64,000 bases of DNA from Thermoprotei archaeon (GTDB lineage Archaea > Thermoproteota > Thermoprotei > Thermoproteales > B15-G16). The translations under genes and the position numbers were made by a program. Positions within the stretch are counted from its first letter, which is position 1. Each line of letters opens with the position of its first letter. Location of the stretch: the NCBI GenBank assembly GCA_003649205.1, contig QMRC01000003.1:17048-81047 (forward strand), in the 5' to 3' direction. Shown piece after piece: positions 16,712 through 26,166 of this stretch. The notes beneath the pieces were generated by a model. The model had not been told where the DNA came from, did no database searches, and saw only the letters and a program-made list of their open reading frames with translations.

Positions 16712-18163
16712 ATGAGTACTATGGAGGTACCTAAGGTACCTCTGTGCTATAGGGAAACCTCATCTCTAAGAGCTACAAAAGGTTCTCTACTCCTTGTTGA
16801 GACTGTTCCAGGTGTTAAGTACGGCGAGATAGTTGAGGTTGAGCTAGGTAGTGGTGAAGTTAGGTACGGTCAAGTAATTGATGTTAGTAAGGACGTCACT
16901 GTGATTCAGGTATTCGGTGGTGTAAGTGAAGTCGATATGGTGAAGTGCCGTGTAAGGTTTAGAGGAGAAACCCTTAAGCTACCTGTATCACTAGATATGT
17001 TGGGTAGAATCTTCGACGGTCTCGGTAGACCAATAGATGGCGGACCACCGATAGTACCTGAAGAGTACCTAGATATCAACGGTGCACCAATTAATCCAGC
17101 AGCGAGAATGCCTCCTTCTGAATTCATTGAGACAGGTATATCAGCTATAGATGGTCTTAACTCACTTGTTAGAGGTCAGAAGTTACCAATATTCTCAGGT
17201 TCAGGACTACCACACAATAGGATAGCCGCACAGATAGTGAGACAAGCAACTGTAAGAGGTAAGGAGGAGAAGTTCGCCGTAGTCTTCGCAGCTATAGGTG
17301 TTACGTATGACGATGCAGCATTCTTCATAAGGAACTTCAAAGAGGCAGGTATCCTAGATAGGACAATAGTCTTCATAAATACAGCAGCGGATCCTGTCAT
17401 TCAGAGAATAGCAACTCCAAGAGCAGCTTTAACAGCAGCTGAGTACCTAGCATGGTACCATGATATGCACGTACTAGTGATACTCACAGACATGACAAAC
17501 TACTGTGAGGCACTGAGAGAGATATCTGCAGCGAGAGAGGAGGTTCCAGGTAGGAGAGGTTACCCAGGTTACATGTATACAGACCTAGCTACCATATACG
17601 AGAGAGCAGGTAGGATATGGGGTAAGAAAGGCTCAATAACGATAATGCCAATACTGACGATGCCAGATGACGATATAACACACCCAATACCTGACCTCAC
17701 TGGTTACATAACTGAAGGACAGATAGTGCTGTCTAGAGACCTACAGAGAAAGGGGATCTACCCACCAGTTGATGTGTTCCTATCACTCTCGAGACTAATG
17801 AAGGAAGGGATTGGTGAAGGAAAGACACGAGAAGATCACCCATACGTATTTAGACAGCTCTACGCAGCATACGCTGAAGGCTGTCACCTGAGAGAGATAG
17901 CATCTATTGTTGGCATGGAAGCACTAAGTCCAAGAGATAAGAAGTACCTAGAGTTTGCTGACGTATTTGAGAGGAAGTTCATCAACCAGGGAGAGTATGA
18001 GAGGAGATCCATTGAGGATACTCTAGATCTAGCTTGGGACCTACTAGCTATGTTACCGGAAGAGGAGCTCAAACTGATTAGACCTGAGCTAATAGAGAGG
18101 TACCATCCAAAATATAGGAGAGGTCGAGAAGCTGGCTCACACACTTCGTCTACTCAGGGTTAG
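16712..18163 (+). CDS. A/V-type ATP synthase subunit B
   Basis: 483 residues from ATG 16712, chosen over an in-frame GTG at 16688 because GGAGGTG lies eight bases upstream. It is the regulatory nucleotide-binding partner of subunit A. The degenerate P-loop region [13 protein letters not shown] replaces a Walker A motif, as in all B subunits. [24 protein letters not shown] matches the family. The C-terminal tail of about 13 residues after the conserved KYHPKY-like end (here RYHPKYRRG) overlaps the reading frame that encodes the conserved N-terminus of subunit D. Confidence 0.95.
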   Translation: MSTMEVPKVPLCYRETSSLRATKGSLLLVETVPGVKYGEIVEVELGSGEVRYGQVIDVSKDVTVIQVFGGVSEVDMVKCRVRFRGETLKLPVSLDMLGRIFDGLGRPIDGGPPIVPEEYLDINGAPINPAARMPPSEFIETGISAIDGLNSLVRGQKLPIFSGSGLPHNRIAAQIVRQATVRGKEEKFAVVFAAIGVTYDDAAFFIRNFKEAGILDRTIVFINTAADPVIQRIATPRAALTAAEYLAWYHDMHVLVILTDMTNYCEALREISAAREEVPGRRGYPGYMYTDLATIYERAGRIWGKKGSITIMPILTMPDDDITHPIPDLTGYITEGQIVLSRDLQRKGIYPPVDVFLSLSRLMKEGIGEGKTREDHPYVFRQLYAAYAEGCHLREIASIVGMEALSPRDKKYLEFADVFERKFINQGEYERRSIEDTLDLAWDLLAMLPEEELKLIRPELIERYHPKYRRGREAGSHTSSTQG

Positions 18164-18770
18164 ACCAACCAAGATAGAGCTCATTCGTTTGAGAAGGAGA
18201 TTAGCACTTGCGAGGAAGATACATAGGATACTCAAGGATAGATTATCCCTGCTAGTTAATGAGTACTTAGTACATGCTAGAGAAGCAATAGAGAAGAGAA
18301 GTAGAGTTGTTGAGCTGCTTGCTAAGTCTTATGACAAGGTATCTCTAGCACTAGGTATGAATGGTTTAGAGGTCTGTGAGAGTATTGCCTCTATACTACC
18401 TAAGTACGTGACCATACTGGTTGCTACGAGGAATATCTTAGGACTTTCCGTACCGGTTCTCGAATCTAAGGTGAAGCCACCACTGTACCCACTCTACATA
18501 ACTTCTAGCTACGTAGATGACGCAGTTAGAACATGTAGGGAACTACTCCCTGAACTCATTGAGTTAGCAGAGCTTGAGAAGACAATGGAAAGGCTATCTC
18601 TAGAAATCATTAAAATGAGGAGAAGAGTCAATGCTCTCGAGTACATTGTTATACCACGAATTGAAGCAACAATCAAGTACTTAAGAATGAAGTTCGAGGA
18701 GAGGGAGAGAGAGGATAAAGCTAGATTGAAGAGAATTAAGGTTGTTTTAAGTAGGAGGAGAGGGAGTTAA
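18132..18770 (+). CDS. A/V-type ATP synthase subunit D (central shaft), non-standard start
   Basis: The conserved N-terminus [16 protein letters not shown] is encoded from about 18153. In this frame no ATG, GTG or TTG lies between the upstream stop at 18093-18095 and the TTG at 18189, which would delete that conserved segment. The best candidate is CTG at 18132, with GGAGAGGTC six bases upstream, giving 212 residues. The rest is a long antiparallel coiled coil, as expected for the rotor shaft. The start overlaps the last 32 bases of subunit B. A sequencing error or a real CTG start are both possible. A conservative annotation would use 18189. Confidence 0.85.
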   Translation: MAHTLRLLRVRPTKIELIRLRRRLALARKIHRILKDRLSLLVNEYLVHAREAIEKRSRVVELLAKSYDKVSLALGMNGLEVCESIASILPKYVTILVATRNILGLSVPVLESKVKPPLYPLYITSSYVDDAVRTCRELLPELIELAELEKTMERLSLEIIKMRRRVNALEYIVIPRIEATIKYLRMKFEEREREDKARLKRIKVVLSRRRGS

Positions 18771-19249
18771 TGTATAGTATAGTGAATGATCGGGATTATA
18801 GACTTCTTGAGGAGTATCTTAAGGAGGAGCTTAGAATAGCTAATGCTCATTTACCTCAGAGAAGAAAGACATTGAAACAATTACTAGAGGAAGATATTCC
18901 TCATGTACTGTGTAGAGATGGTAGAGTGCATGTCTTTAAGAGGAGAGAATTGGAGTACTTACTCAGTATCGTTGGTGAGGATAGAGCCGATGAGCTTCTC
19001 CTCCCAATACTAATAGAAATAGATCCATCCTTCAGTGAGTTAGTTGGTGTCGTTAAGGGTGTGCTTGAAGTCGAGGTGATATCTAAGGTACTAGGTATTA
19101 GACCTGAGAAGGTAGATGCTATGTATTTGTACAGGTCTCAGCTATGTGAGGTTAGGAAAAAGTTAAGGACAACAACTCAGTACGTATTTTCAACAAAGTA
19201 CTTACTTGAGGAATTTAGAAGCTTGAAGGAAGAGGGTAAACTTACTTGA
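18770..19249 (+). CDS. DUF61 (UPF0216) family protein
   Basis: 159 residues. It has the DUF61 pattern RRKTLKQLLEEDIPHVLCRDGRVHVFKRRELEYL in outline (RKTLKQLLEED and HVFKRRELEYL). The family is archaeal and of unknown function. Its ATG overlaps the stop of subunit D by one base, so it is the last gene of the ATP synthase operon here. It converges with the acyl-CoA synthetase gene and overlaps it by eight bases. Confidence 0.85.
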   Translation: MYSIVNDRDYRLLEEYLKEELRIANAHLPQRRKTLKQLLEEDIPHVLCRDGRVHVFKRRELEYLLSIVGEDRADELLLPILIEIDPSFSELVGVVKGVLEVEVISKVLGIRPEKVDAMYLYRSQLCEVRKKLRTTTQYVFSTKYLLEEFRSLKEEGKLT

Positions 19250-19952
19250 GCACTACTCTGACGTCAACGATCTTAACTCCTCTACCCTTCTCATATACGA
19301 ACACTGGATTGAGGTCTAGCTGATGAACGTAATCAGCTAGGTCGCTGAGCATTTGAGATGCCTTAACCATAGTATCTACGAGCGCATCGAGATCTGCTGG
19401 CGGTTCACCTCTATAACCCTTCAGTATGGGTGCACCCTTAATACTCTCAATCATTTCCCAAGCTTCTTCTCTAGTTAGTGGCGCTAATCTAAATGTTACA
19501 TCTCTAAGTATCTCAACGAAGATTCCTCCAAGACCAAACATTATTACTGGACCAAAGGTTTCGTCAACGATACCACCAATGATGACTTCCCTTCCATATG
19601 GAGCCATGTGGTGTACACATATTCCGTGAACTCTAGCACTTGGTGCTTTGACCTTAACCCGTTCCATGATTTCCGTAAATGACTTCCTAACCTCTTCCTC
19701 ACTATTTAACCCAACCACAACACCACCAATATCCGACTTATGAGTTATGTCTGGCGAAACTATCTTAAGCACAACAGGAAAACCCGCTTGTTTAGCATAT
19801 TCAACAGCTTCATCTGGATTCTTTGCGAGAAATACTCTCGGTACTGGTAACCCGTACTCAGCAGCTAGCCTCATAGCTTCATAAAATGTCAGTACTTTCC
19901 TACCTTCAGATTTTACAGAGTTAATTATCTCAAGAACTTTCTCACTTGGCAT
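19242..19952 (-). CDS. acdB: ADP-forming acetyl/acyl-CoA synthetase beta subunit (ATP-grasp)
   Basis: 236 residues from ATG 19952, with GGTGAT eight bases upstream. The sequence YGLPVPRVFLAKNPDEAVEYA, then GFPVVLKIVSPDITHKSDIGG and GREVIIGGIVDETFGPVIMFG are typical of the ATP-grasp beta subunit of ADP-forming acetyl-CoA synthetase. With an alpha subunit it turns acyl-CoA, ADP and phosphate into acid, CoA and ATP, an energy-gaining step in peptide and sugar fermentation. The alpha subunit is not in this window. A TATA-like GTTATAAGT lies at about 19995-20003. Confidence 0.9.
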   Translation of the reverse strand: MPSEKVLEIINSVKSEGRKVLTFYEAMRLAAEYGLPVPRVFLAKNPDEAVEYAKQAGFPVVLKIVSPDITHKSDIGGVVVGLNSEEEVRKSFTEIMERVKVKAPSARVHGICVHHMAPYGREVIIGGIVDETFGPVIMFGLGGIFVEILRDVTFRLAPLTREEAWEMIESIKGAPILKGYRGEPPADLDALVDTMVKASQMLSDLADYVHQLDLNPVFVYEKGRGVKIVDVRVVLK

Positions 19953-20034
19953 AGGAATCACCTTAAGTAGTTTTTGTGAGGTGTATCACATGTTACTTAT
20001 AACACTTTTCCTAAGTCGGTACGTATTAGGTGTG

Positions 20035-20042
20035 TATAAATT
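20035..20042 (+). promoter_or_regulatory. TATA box of the CofE-like gene
   Basis: TATAAATT, centred about 30 bases before the ATG at 20069. This is one of the clearest TATA elements in the window and it decides the start: ATG 20069 rather than the in-frame TTG/GTG further upstream, since the transcript should begin at about 20064. Confidence 0.65.
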
Positions 20043-20068
20043 CACTACTGAGAGGTCCGGGGGTTTCT

Positions 20069-20992
20069 ATGGTCGTTAGGAAACTAGAGGTATTTGGAAT
20101 ACCTCTACCCGAGATCACTCCAGGTACTGATCTAGCTAGAACCATTGTGGAGTCAGCTAATAGACTCGGTATTGGTATTAGGGATGGTGATGTCATTGTA
20201 GTGACATCAAAGGTAGTTTCTAAGGCTATGGGTTTACTAGTGAAGATTAGTGATGTTAGACCGAGTACTAAGGCTAGGATCATAGCTAGGATCCTTGGCA
20301 AACCAGCATGGGAGGTAGAGCTAATACTTAGGAACTCTAAACGTATCTTAGGTGCATTCCCTGCACATATGCTACTTAAACATTCAACGATTTTGAACTA
20401 CATATCCCGTGATAGAGATAGAGCATTAAAAGTTATCGAGAGTGATAGGTACCTCATGATCGTTGACGTTGGGTATAGGGTAGCTACAGATGCTGGAATA
20501 GACACATCAAATGTACCTTCAGGGTACGTTTGCTTACCACCATCAGACCCAGATAGAGTTGCTAGAGGGATTAGGGATAGGATAAGGGAGCTGACTGGTT
20601 GTGATGTTGCAGTTATTCTGAGTGATACTGAAGGATCAGTTCTTAGAGTTGGTTCACTAGATATAGCTATTGGTGCCTCAGGTATAGTTCCTGTTACAGC
20701 AAAATTCGGTGAGAGCGATAGATTTGGTAAATCTAAGTATGGTGGTGTTGACTTGATTGCTGATGAGTTGTGTGCTACTGCTGCCCTCTTGATGGGGCAA
20801 ACTGGTGAGTCCATACCTGTTGTATTGATTCGAGGTTTAAACTATGAGAGGAGTAATCTGGAGCTAGGTAGGTTCAGGGTTCCGAGAGGTTTGCTCCTTA
20901 AAGCACTCATGCTCGGTATCTTGATCAGTGTGGTTATTAGGTTTCTCTTAGCTATATTCTCGGTAGTTGATTTGTTGAGAGGTAGGTGGTAA
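20069..20992 (+). CDS. CofE-like F420-0:gamma-glutamyl ligase family protein with C-terminal membrane helix
   Basis: 307 residues. The core matches CofE: IPLPEITPGTDLARTI, GDVIVVTSKVVSKAMG, then the DTEGSVLRVGSLDIAIG and KFGESDRFGKSKYGGVDLIADELCA regions (shown in part). CofE adds glutamates to coenzyme F420. The protein is about 50 residues longer than usual CofE and ends in a hydrophobic segment (ALMLGILISVVIRFLLAIFSV) that looks like a membrane anchor. The acylphosphatase gene begins one base after its stop. Whether the cell makes F420 cannot be told from this window. Confidence 0.85.
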   Translation: MVVRKLEVFGIPLPEITPGTDLARTIVESANRLGIGIRDGDVIVVTSKVVSKAMGLLVKISDVRPSTKARIIARILGKPAWEVELILRNSKRILGAFPAHMLLKHSTILNYISRDRDRALKVIESDRYLMIVDVGYRVATDAGIDTSNVPSGYVCLPPSDPDRVARGIRDRIRELTGCDVAVILSDTEGSVLRVGSLDIAIGASGIVPVTAKFGESDRFGKSKYGGVDLIADELCATAALLMGQTGESIPVVLIRGLNYERSNLELGRFRVPRGLLLKALMLGILISVVIRFLLAIFSVVDLLRGRW

Positions 20993-20993
20993 C

Positions 20994-21275
20994 ATGGTTG
21001 TTAGGAGAGCCAGGATCATTGTCAAGGGATTAGTTCAAGGTGTTGGTTTTAGGTACTTCATCTATAAACATGCTAGAATGCTTGGGTTGAGAGGTTATGT
21101 TAGGAATTTACCAAGTGGTAGAGAAGTCGAGATTGTGGTTGAAGGTGATGAGGCTTCTATTCAGAGGTTAATTGAGGCTGCGAGAAGGGGTTCTCCATTA
21201 GCTATTGTTGAGTCTATAGAGGTTGAGTGGGAGGAGGTGAAAGGTGACTTCAAAACATTTACTATAGTATTCTAG
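20994..21275 (+). CDS. acyP: Acylphosphatase
   Basis: 93 residues, the usual size. The phosphate-binding loop VQGVGFRYFIYKHA contains the catalytic Arg, and the catalytic Asn is in GLRGYVRNLPSG. It splits acyl phosphates such as carbamoyl- or acetyl-phosphate. It directly follows the CofE-like gene with a one-base gap and is probably co-transcribed with it. Confidence 0.93.
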   Translation: MVVRRARIIVKGLVQGVGFRYFIYKHARMLGLRGYVRNLPSGREVEIVVEGDEASIQRLIEAARRGSPLAIVESIEVEWEEVKGDFKTFTIVF

Positions 21276-21335
21276 CTTTACTTAGGTTAACTGTGTTATA
21301 ATTCACCGCGTACCCACTATAGTTGGTGATCTTCT

Positions 21336-22073
21336 GTGGAGAGCTATAGGAGGTTTTTAAACATAGTCGTGAGTATTCTTGAGAAAGTTGTTCAGGAAGA
21401 GAGGGATAATCTTGAGAGAGCAGCGAACTGCATGGTTGAGACCATAGCTAGTGGTAGGTTCATTTATGTATTTGGTACAGGTCACTCAATGATGATGGCT
21501 ATGGAGATGTTCTATAGGGCTGGTGGACTAGTACCAGTGTATCCGCTTCTCGATCTCTCGATATCTGGTTTAAATGGAGCTGTCAAGAGTACAGGTATTG
21601 AGAGGTTGAGCGGGTATGCTAGGGTATTGCTGGATTACTATGGTGTTGAAGCAGGTTCAACTCTCATAGTGGTATCTAACTCTGGTAAGAATGCTGTACC
21701 TGTAGAGATGGCTTATGAAGCGAGGAAGAGAGGCATCAAGGTCATTGCAATAACATCAACTGAATACTCAAAATCTGTAACACCAGATAATCCACTTGGT
21801 AAGAGATTATTTGAAGTAGCCGATGTAGTTATTGACAATAAAGTTCCTATTGGTGATGCAGTGTACGAGGTAAAGGGTTTACCGCAGAAGATAGCTCCAG
21901 TATCTACAATAGTGAACTCCTTCATTATTCAACTACTTACAATTAGAACTGTTGAAAAGTTACTTGAGAGGGGAATTGAACCAGAGATCTGGATGAGTGC
22001 TAATGTTCCTGGAGGAGTAGAGTACAATAGAAGGTACTTAAGTAAGTACTTCAAGGTAATTAAACCACTTTAG
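21336..22073 (+). CDS. SIS domain sugar isomerase-like protein (UPF0309 type)
   Basis: 245 residues from GTG 21336, with GGTGAT at 21325-21330 and a TATA-like TTATAATTC at about 21296. The sugar-isomerase fold is shown by [24 protein letters not shown] near residue 45 and the second phosphosugar loop [20 protein letters not shown] near residue 115. UPF0309 members sit beside NagA-like genes, and here nagA follows after nine bases. The likely role is binding or isomerising an aminosugar phosphate. Confidence 0.87.
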   Translation: MESYRRFLNIVVSILEKVVQEERDNLERAANCMVETIASGRFIYVFGTGHSMMMAMEMFYRAGGLVPVYPLLDLSISGLNGAVKSTGIERLSGYARVLLDYYGVEAGSTLIVVSNSGKNAVPVEMAYEARKRGIKVIAITSTEYSKSVTPDNPLGKRLFEVADVVIDNKVPIGDAVYEVKGLPQKIAPVSTIVNSFIIQLLTIRTVEKLLERGIEPEIWMSANVPGGVEYNRRYLSKYFKVIKPL

Positions 22074-22082
22074 TCGAGGTGT

Positions 22083-23252
22083 GTGGTAGTGAAGAGAGCA
22101 TTTATTGGTTCCCAGGTACTAACACCAGAAACTGAATACCGTAACTATGCTGTATTAGTTAGTGAGGGCTATATAGAGGGTTTAGTACCAGCAGATAAGG
22201 TGCCGTGTAACTACGAGGTGATTGACTTCAGTGACTACATCATAGTACCAGGTCTCATAGACATACACATACATGGGTATGGAGGTCACGACACGACACT
22301 AGGTACGGTAGAGGATCTGGTTGAGATAGGTAGAGGGGTTTCTAGACATGGGGTTACAGCTATTCTGTTAGCTAATGTAGCTGCACCAAGGGATAAGTTA
22401 CTCGAAATTGCTAGAAATGTGAAGGATGCTGTTAGGAGATCTAGAGAGAAGGTCGTAGGTGCAGAAATCCTTGGACTATATCTAGAGGGACCTTTTGTTA
22501 ATCCAGAGAAGAAGGGAGCGCACAATCCAAAGCACTTGAGGAAACCTGATATAGGTGAGCTAGAAGAGCTGTATAGAGTTTCGGAAGGTACCTTGAGAGT
22601 CGTAGCTATTGCGCCTGAACTCCCAAACGCTCTCGAGTTCATCGAAAGAGCTAAGCAACTCGGTCTCGTAGTTTCTGCCGCTCACACTAACGCGACATAT
22701 GAGGAAGCTATGAGGGCATTCAATGCTGGTGTAACTCTCTGTACCCATCTGTTCAATGCCATGAGGGGATTTCACCATCGTGAACCAGGTATTGTAGGTG
22801 CTGCACTTGAGAGAGATGATGTGTATGTAGAGCTGATAGTCGATTTGATACATCTTCACCCGACAACGATAAGACTTGTCACTAAGTGTAAGCCGGTCGA
22901 CAAGGTAATTCTTATAACTGATGCTATTGCAGCTACAGGGTTACCCGATGGAGAGTACGTGCTTGGTGATCTACCTATAGTTGTCAAAGGAGGTATTAGT
23001 AGGTTAAAAGATACAGGTGCTCTTGCTGGTAGCACACTGACTCTCGATAGAGCTATTAAGAACATGGTTGAGGTTACTAAGCTTCCTCTACGAGAAGTGC
23101 TTAAAATGGTTACTGTGAATCCAGCGACTGTACTCGGTGAGAAAAGACGGGGTAGGGTAGATGTGGGGTATATAGCTAACTTGACGGTATTAGATAAGGA
23201 GCTAAATGTGGTAGCTACTGTCGTTAGAGGGGAGGTAGTGTATCAACGTTAG
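22083..23252 (+). CDS. nagA: N-acetylglucosamine-6-phosphate deacetylase
   Basis: 389 residues, the usual length. The metal site motif is LIDIHIHGYGGHDT; later VVSAAHTNATYEEA and GVTLCTHLFNAMRGFHHREPG give the active-site His residues, and ILITDAIAATGLPDG carries the catalytic Asp. It removes acetyl from GlcNAc-6-phosphate. It is likely co-transcribed with the SIS gene before it. Together they suggest that the cell uses aminosugars from glycans or from its own glycoproteins. Confidence 0.93.
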   Translation: MVVKRAFIGSQVLTPETEYRNYAVLVSEGYIEGLVPADKVPCNYEVIDFSDYIIVPGLIDIHIHGYGGHDTTLGTVEDLVEIGRGVSRHGVTAILLANVAAPRDKLLEIARNVKDAVRRSREKVVGAEILGLYLEGPFVNPEKKGAHNPKHLRKPDIGELEELYRVSEGTLRVVAIAPELPNALEFIERAKQLGLVVSAAHTNATYEEAMRAFNAGVTLCTHLFNAMRGFHHREPGIVGAALERDDVYVELIVDLIHLHPTTIRLVTKCKPVDKVILITDAIAATGLPDGEYVLGDLPIVVKGGISRLKDTGALAGSTLTLDRAIKNMVEVTKLPLREVLKMVTVNPATVLGEKRRGRVDVGYIANLTVLDKELNVVATVVRGEVVYQR

Positions 23253-23285
23253 CTGTTTGCTAACATGTTATGAGTCACCGAAGAA

Positions 23286-23855
23286 TTAACATAGCAATTC
23301 CTCAATACCTCCATACGTGTGTTTTCTACCTCCAATAACTATCAAGAACTTCATGTTGTTTTCAGGTAGTGCTACTCCGCTATATCCCGTATACCCATGT
23401 AATACATATCTGCTCTGGTCACCTTACATGTAAGTGCCGTGGTAGTACAAATGCAGTTCATGACCATGGGCCCTACCTCATGAACAACCTAACTAACTTA
23501 TTGACTCTACTCACTGTACTCTAGCACAGAGCAAAATTACCTACTAGCTCACGTACTTCACCCAATTTATTTGCCAGATTAAACTTGCTATGCCTTCCTC
23601 CCGACATCAAAGGTATTTAGGATGACTATATAGTAGCAAGCTCAACATTTGAAATACCATTTATTGGAAACAATTTAGTGACAGAGACCACAGCAGCTAC
23701 TACAAGACCCTCATACAACCTATGCTCTTAGTTAATTTCCTCGAAAAATATCGTCTCTACCTTAAACCACATGGTATATAATGACCTCTTGATCGCGGGT
23801 AGATCCTTCAGCTCTGAGAAACTTCATCAATTTCATAAATAATCTTCTCAGTAGG
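23286..23855 (-). pseudogene. Decayed gene; C-terminal remnant looks like a serine hydrolase (beta-lactamase family)
   Basis: This 570-base stretch has no intact ORF, but the minus strand reads as broken coding sequence. The last 45 codons (23286-23423) contain HGYTGYSGVALPENNMKFLI, close to the C-terminal strand of class C beta-lactamase-like esterases (HTGFTGTSxxxDPExxL). Upstream, open pieces such as EHRLYEGLVVAAVVSVTKLF and LKDLPAIKRSLYTMWFKVET are separated by stops and frame changes. The call that it was a serine hydrolase rests on the C-terminal piece only. It lies between nagA and a ceramidase-like hydrolase. Confidence 0.6.
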
Positions 23856-23868
23856 AAGGATTTAGGGG

Positions 23869-25146
23869 ATGAACTTGAACATTGGGTATGCAAGAACAGA
23901 GCTTAAACCACCGATCAACCTATCTCTTGCTGGGTATTTGGAGAGGAATTACAGGAGTATTAAGTCGAGAGGTTTTCTAGATACCTTAGAGTTATCTACC
24001 CTACTTATTGAGCTAGGTGATAAGAGGGTAGCAGTGGTTTCACTAGATACTCTCCACATATCAGAAGCTATCAGAAACTTAGTAGTTAGTACGTGTAGGA
24101 AAGTAGTTGATTGTGACTACTGTGTGGTTACAGCAACACATACTCACTCCGGTCCTGTGCTAGATCTTGAGGATCCATTCTACAGGATCTTCAGTGTTGA
24201 TCCATCTACCGATAGGGAGCTTTTGAGTGGATTCTATCCACAGCTTAGACAGGTACTTAGGGAAGTGTTTGAGAAGGTTACTGAAACCCGTAGGGTTAAT
24301 TGTATCAAGCTGTATAGAGTTGAGGGTGGTGTTGCTGCTAATAGGAGAGATCCTTCAGGTCCTGTAGATAGGGAGATTACAGTATTTCGCTTCAGGGCTG
24401 AGGATTTAGATCTACTTTGTCTAGTGTATGGTTGTCATCCAACTGTATTAGGTCCTGATAATGCTTACTACAGTGGCGATTTCACGTACTACGTGAGGGA
24501 GTACTTACGTAGGTTCCTCAATTGTGAGGTAATGTGGTTTACTGGTGCTTGTGGTGATGTATCTACTAGATTTACTAGGAGGGGTAGGGGAGTTAGTGAA
24601 GCTAGGAGAGTAGGCTATGTACTTGGTTCTACTGTAGCTACAGCTCTCTTCTCTGAAACAGCTCTGGAACTCCCTACTGAGCACTTATGTGTTGAGGTTG
24701 AGGAGTTAGATGTCGGTACTAGTGTACCTGAGATTGAGGAGGTTCTTGAGAGGAAGCGTTCTATAGAGGAGAAGATAAGGAGGTTGAAAGAGGTACCTAT
24801 ACAGTTGAGACATGAACTATTAGCTCTTGAACTTCTGGAGAAGTACTACGATGTACTTTGTAGAGTTCCTAAGGTAGTTAAAGTACGTCACACAGCTATA
24901 GCATTAAGCGATGTAGCTCTAACATTTGTACCGTACGAAATGTTTGCACAGTACTCATTAGCATTGAAGCAGCTAAACTGTACCCTAGTGTGCTATGCTG
25001 ATTCGTACTTAGGTTACCTACCTACACCAAGTGCCATTAAGATTGGTGGATACGAAACTCTCTTCACGGTACTGAACTTCAGAGAGATCCCGAAGATAGT
25101 GTCTAGCGTAGTTAGAGTGACGCTTAGAGCTTTACTTTCTGCTTAG
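23869..25146 (+). CDS. Neutral/alkaline ceramidase-like hydrolase (N-terminal domain family)
   Basis: 425 residues. Family motifs can be seen: GYARTELKPPINLSLAGYLER at the start, VTATHTHSGPVL (metal-binding His pair), VYGCHPTVLGPDNAYYSGDF, and MWFTGACGDVSTRFTRRG. Neutral ceramidases use Zn; the catalytic N-terminal domain is kept, and the C-terminal immunoglobulin-like domain of classic ceramidases is missing. There is no signal peptide, so it acts in the cytoplasm. Archaea lack sphingolipids, so the substrate must be something else; the neighbours point to an N-acyl or N-acetyl sugar compound (inference). Confidence 0.85.
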   Translation: MNLNIGYARTELKPPINLSLAGYLERNYRSIKSRGFLDTLELSTLLIELGDKRVAVVSLDTLHISEAIRNLVVSTCRKVVDCDYCVVTATHTHSGPVLDLEDPFYRIFSVDPSTDRELLSGFYPQLRQVLREVFEKVTETRRVNCIKLYRVEGGVAANRRDPSGPVDREITVFRFRAEDLDLLCLVYGCHPTVLGPDNAYYSGDFTYYVREYLRRFLNCEVMWFTGACGDVSTRFTRRGRGVSEARRVGYVLGSTVATALFSETALELPTEHLCVEVEELDVGTSVPEIEEVLERKRSIEEKIRRLKEVPIQLRHELLALELLEKYYDVLCRVPKVVKVRHTAIALSDVALTFVPYEMFAQYSLALKQLNCTLVCYADSYLGYLPTPSAIKIGGYETLFTVLNFREIPKIVSSVVRVTLRALLSA

Positions 25147-25855
25147 CAGTTTTCCACTCATCGACGATTCTTACACCTGCTGAGGATCCAAGAACATCAG
25201 CACCAGCAGCCACTAATGTAAGAGCATCTTCAAGATGTCTAATACCACCTGCAGCCTTGACCTTGAGGCCACGGCTGTGGGCTACCTGAGCTAGCAGTGA
25301 CACGTCGTGAACTGTTGCTCTACCAGGTCCAAAACCTGTACAGGTCTTAACGAAATCAGCACCAGCACGTGAGAGAACTTGAGCAACTCTTTCCTTCTCT
25401 TCGTCACTTAAGTAACCCGTCTCAATAATTACCTTTAGAATCCCTCCATATGAGTGGACAACCTCAGCAACAGCCCTAACCTCTTCCTCAATGTACTTCC
25501 ACTCACCACTCTTCAGAGCTTGTACGTTAATCACCATATCTATGTCATCTGCACCTAACTCCATGTACTTCCTAGCTTCAAAAATCTTAACATCAGTAAT
25601 CTGGTAACCATGCGGAAAACCAACAACAGTACAAATCCTAACACCACTACCCTTCAATAACTTAACTACATGAGGTACGTGGTGTGGGCTGATGCAGAAA
25701 GCTCTGAATCCGTACTCCTTAACTCGTTCACACTCTTTAACCACAACATCTAGAGGAGCAGAGGGATCTAGCAATGTATGGTCTACGACCTTAGGTAAGT
25801 TACTCCACACCTCCTTTACACGCTGAAGACCTAGAAGTAGCTCAATAATTCTCAT
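25124..25855 (-). CDS. deoC: Deoxyribose-phosphate aldolase
   Basis: 243 residues from ATG 25855 (TTG 25861 is an alternative). The class I aldolase motifs are present: GFRAFCISPHHVPHVV, DIDMVINVQALKSGEW, LKVIIETGYLSDEE (Schiff-base Lys) and LKVKAAGGIRHLEDAL. It joins glyceraldehyde-3-phosphate and acetaldehyde to deoxyribose-5-phosphate, or the reverse, in deoxynucleoside use. Its 3' end overlaps the convergent ceramidase-like gene by 23 bases. A TATA-like CATATTTTTC lies about 30 bases upstream. Confidence 0.93.
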   Translation of the reverse strand: MRIIELLLGLQRVKEVWSNLPKVVDHTLLDPSAPLDVVVKECERVKEYGFRAFCISPHHVPHVVKLLKGSGVRICTVVGFPHGYQITDVKIFEARKYMELGADDIDMVINVQALKSGEWKYIEEEVRAVAEVVHSYGGILKVIIETGYLSDEEKERVAQVLSRAGADFVKTCTGFGPGRATVHDVSLLAQVAHSRGLKVKAAGGIRHLEDALTLVAAGADVLGSSAGVRIVDEWKTAKQKVKL

Positions 25856-25932
25856 AAACAATCCCCGTCGGTACTGACAGTTCGAAAAATATGTAAGTTA
25901 GTTGTTTTCCTCAATGACTTGAGGTAGAGAAT

Positions 25933-26166
25933 ATGAGCGCATGGTCTGAAATAAAGGGTGAACTAGTAAAGAAGGTTAAGGAGCTGTTTAAGGATGCTGA
26001 AGTAAGTGAGTACCCTTACTACATCCGTGTAAAGATAGGAGAGAAATCCTACCGCATACTCTACAGCTATGGTCAACTCAGAATACTGGATGAAGCAACC
26101 AAGAAGGTAGCCATAACAGGTACTCTAGACAAAACTATTGAGACACTGAAGGAGTTAATTAAGTAG
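25933..26166 (+). CDS. Small conserved-looking protein, unknown function
   Basis: 77 residues with a helix, three or four beta strands and a helix (KVKELFKDAEVSEYPYYIRVKIGEKSYRILYSYG in outline). It is charged and soluble with no Cys, and looks like a compact thermostable fold. GAGGTAG lies just upstream of the ATG. Its stop (26164-26166) touches the D box of the minus-strand C/D RNA at 26167. Family not recognised. Confidence 0.7.
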   Translation: MSAWSEIKGELVKKVKELFKDAEVSEYPYYIRVKIGEKSYRILYSYGQLRILDEATKKVAITGTLDKTIETLKELIK

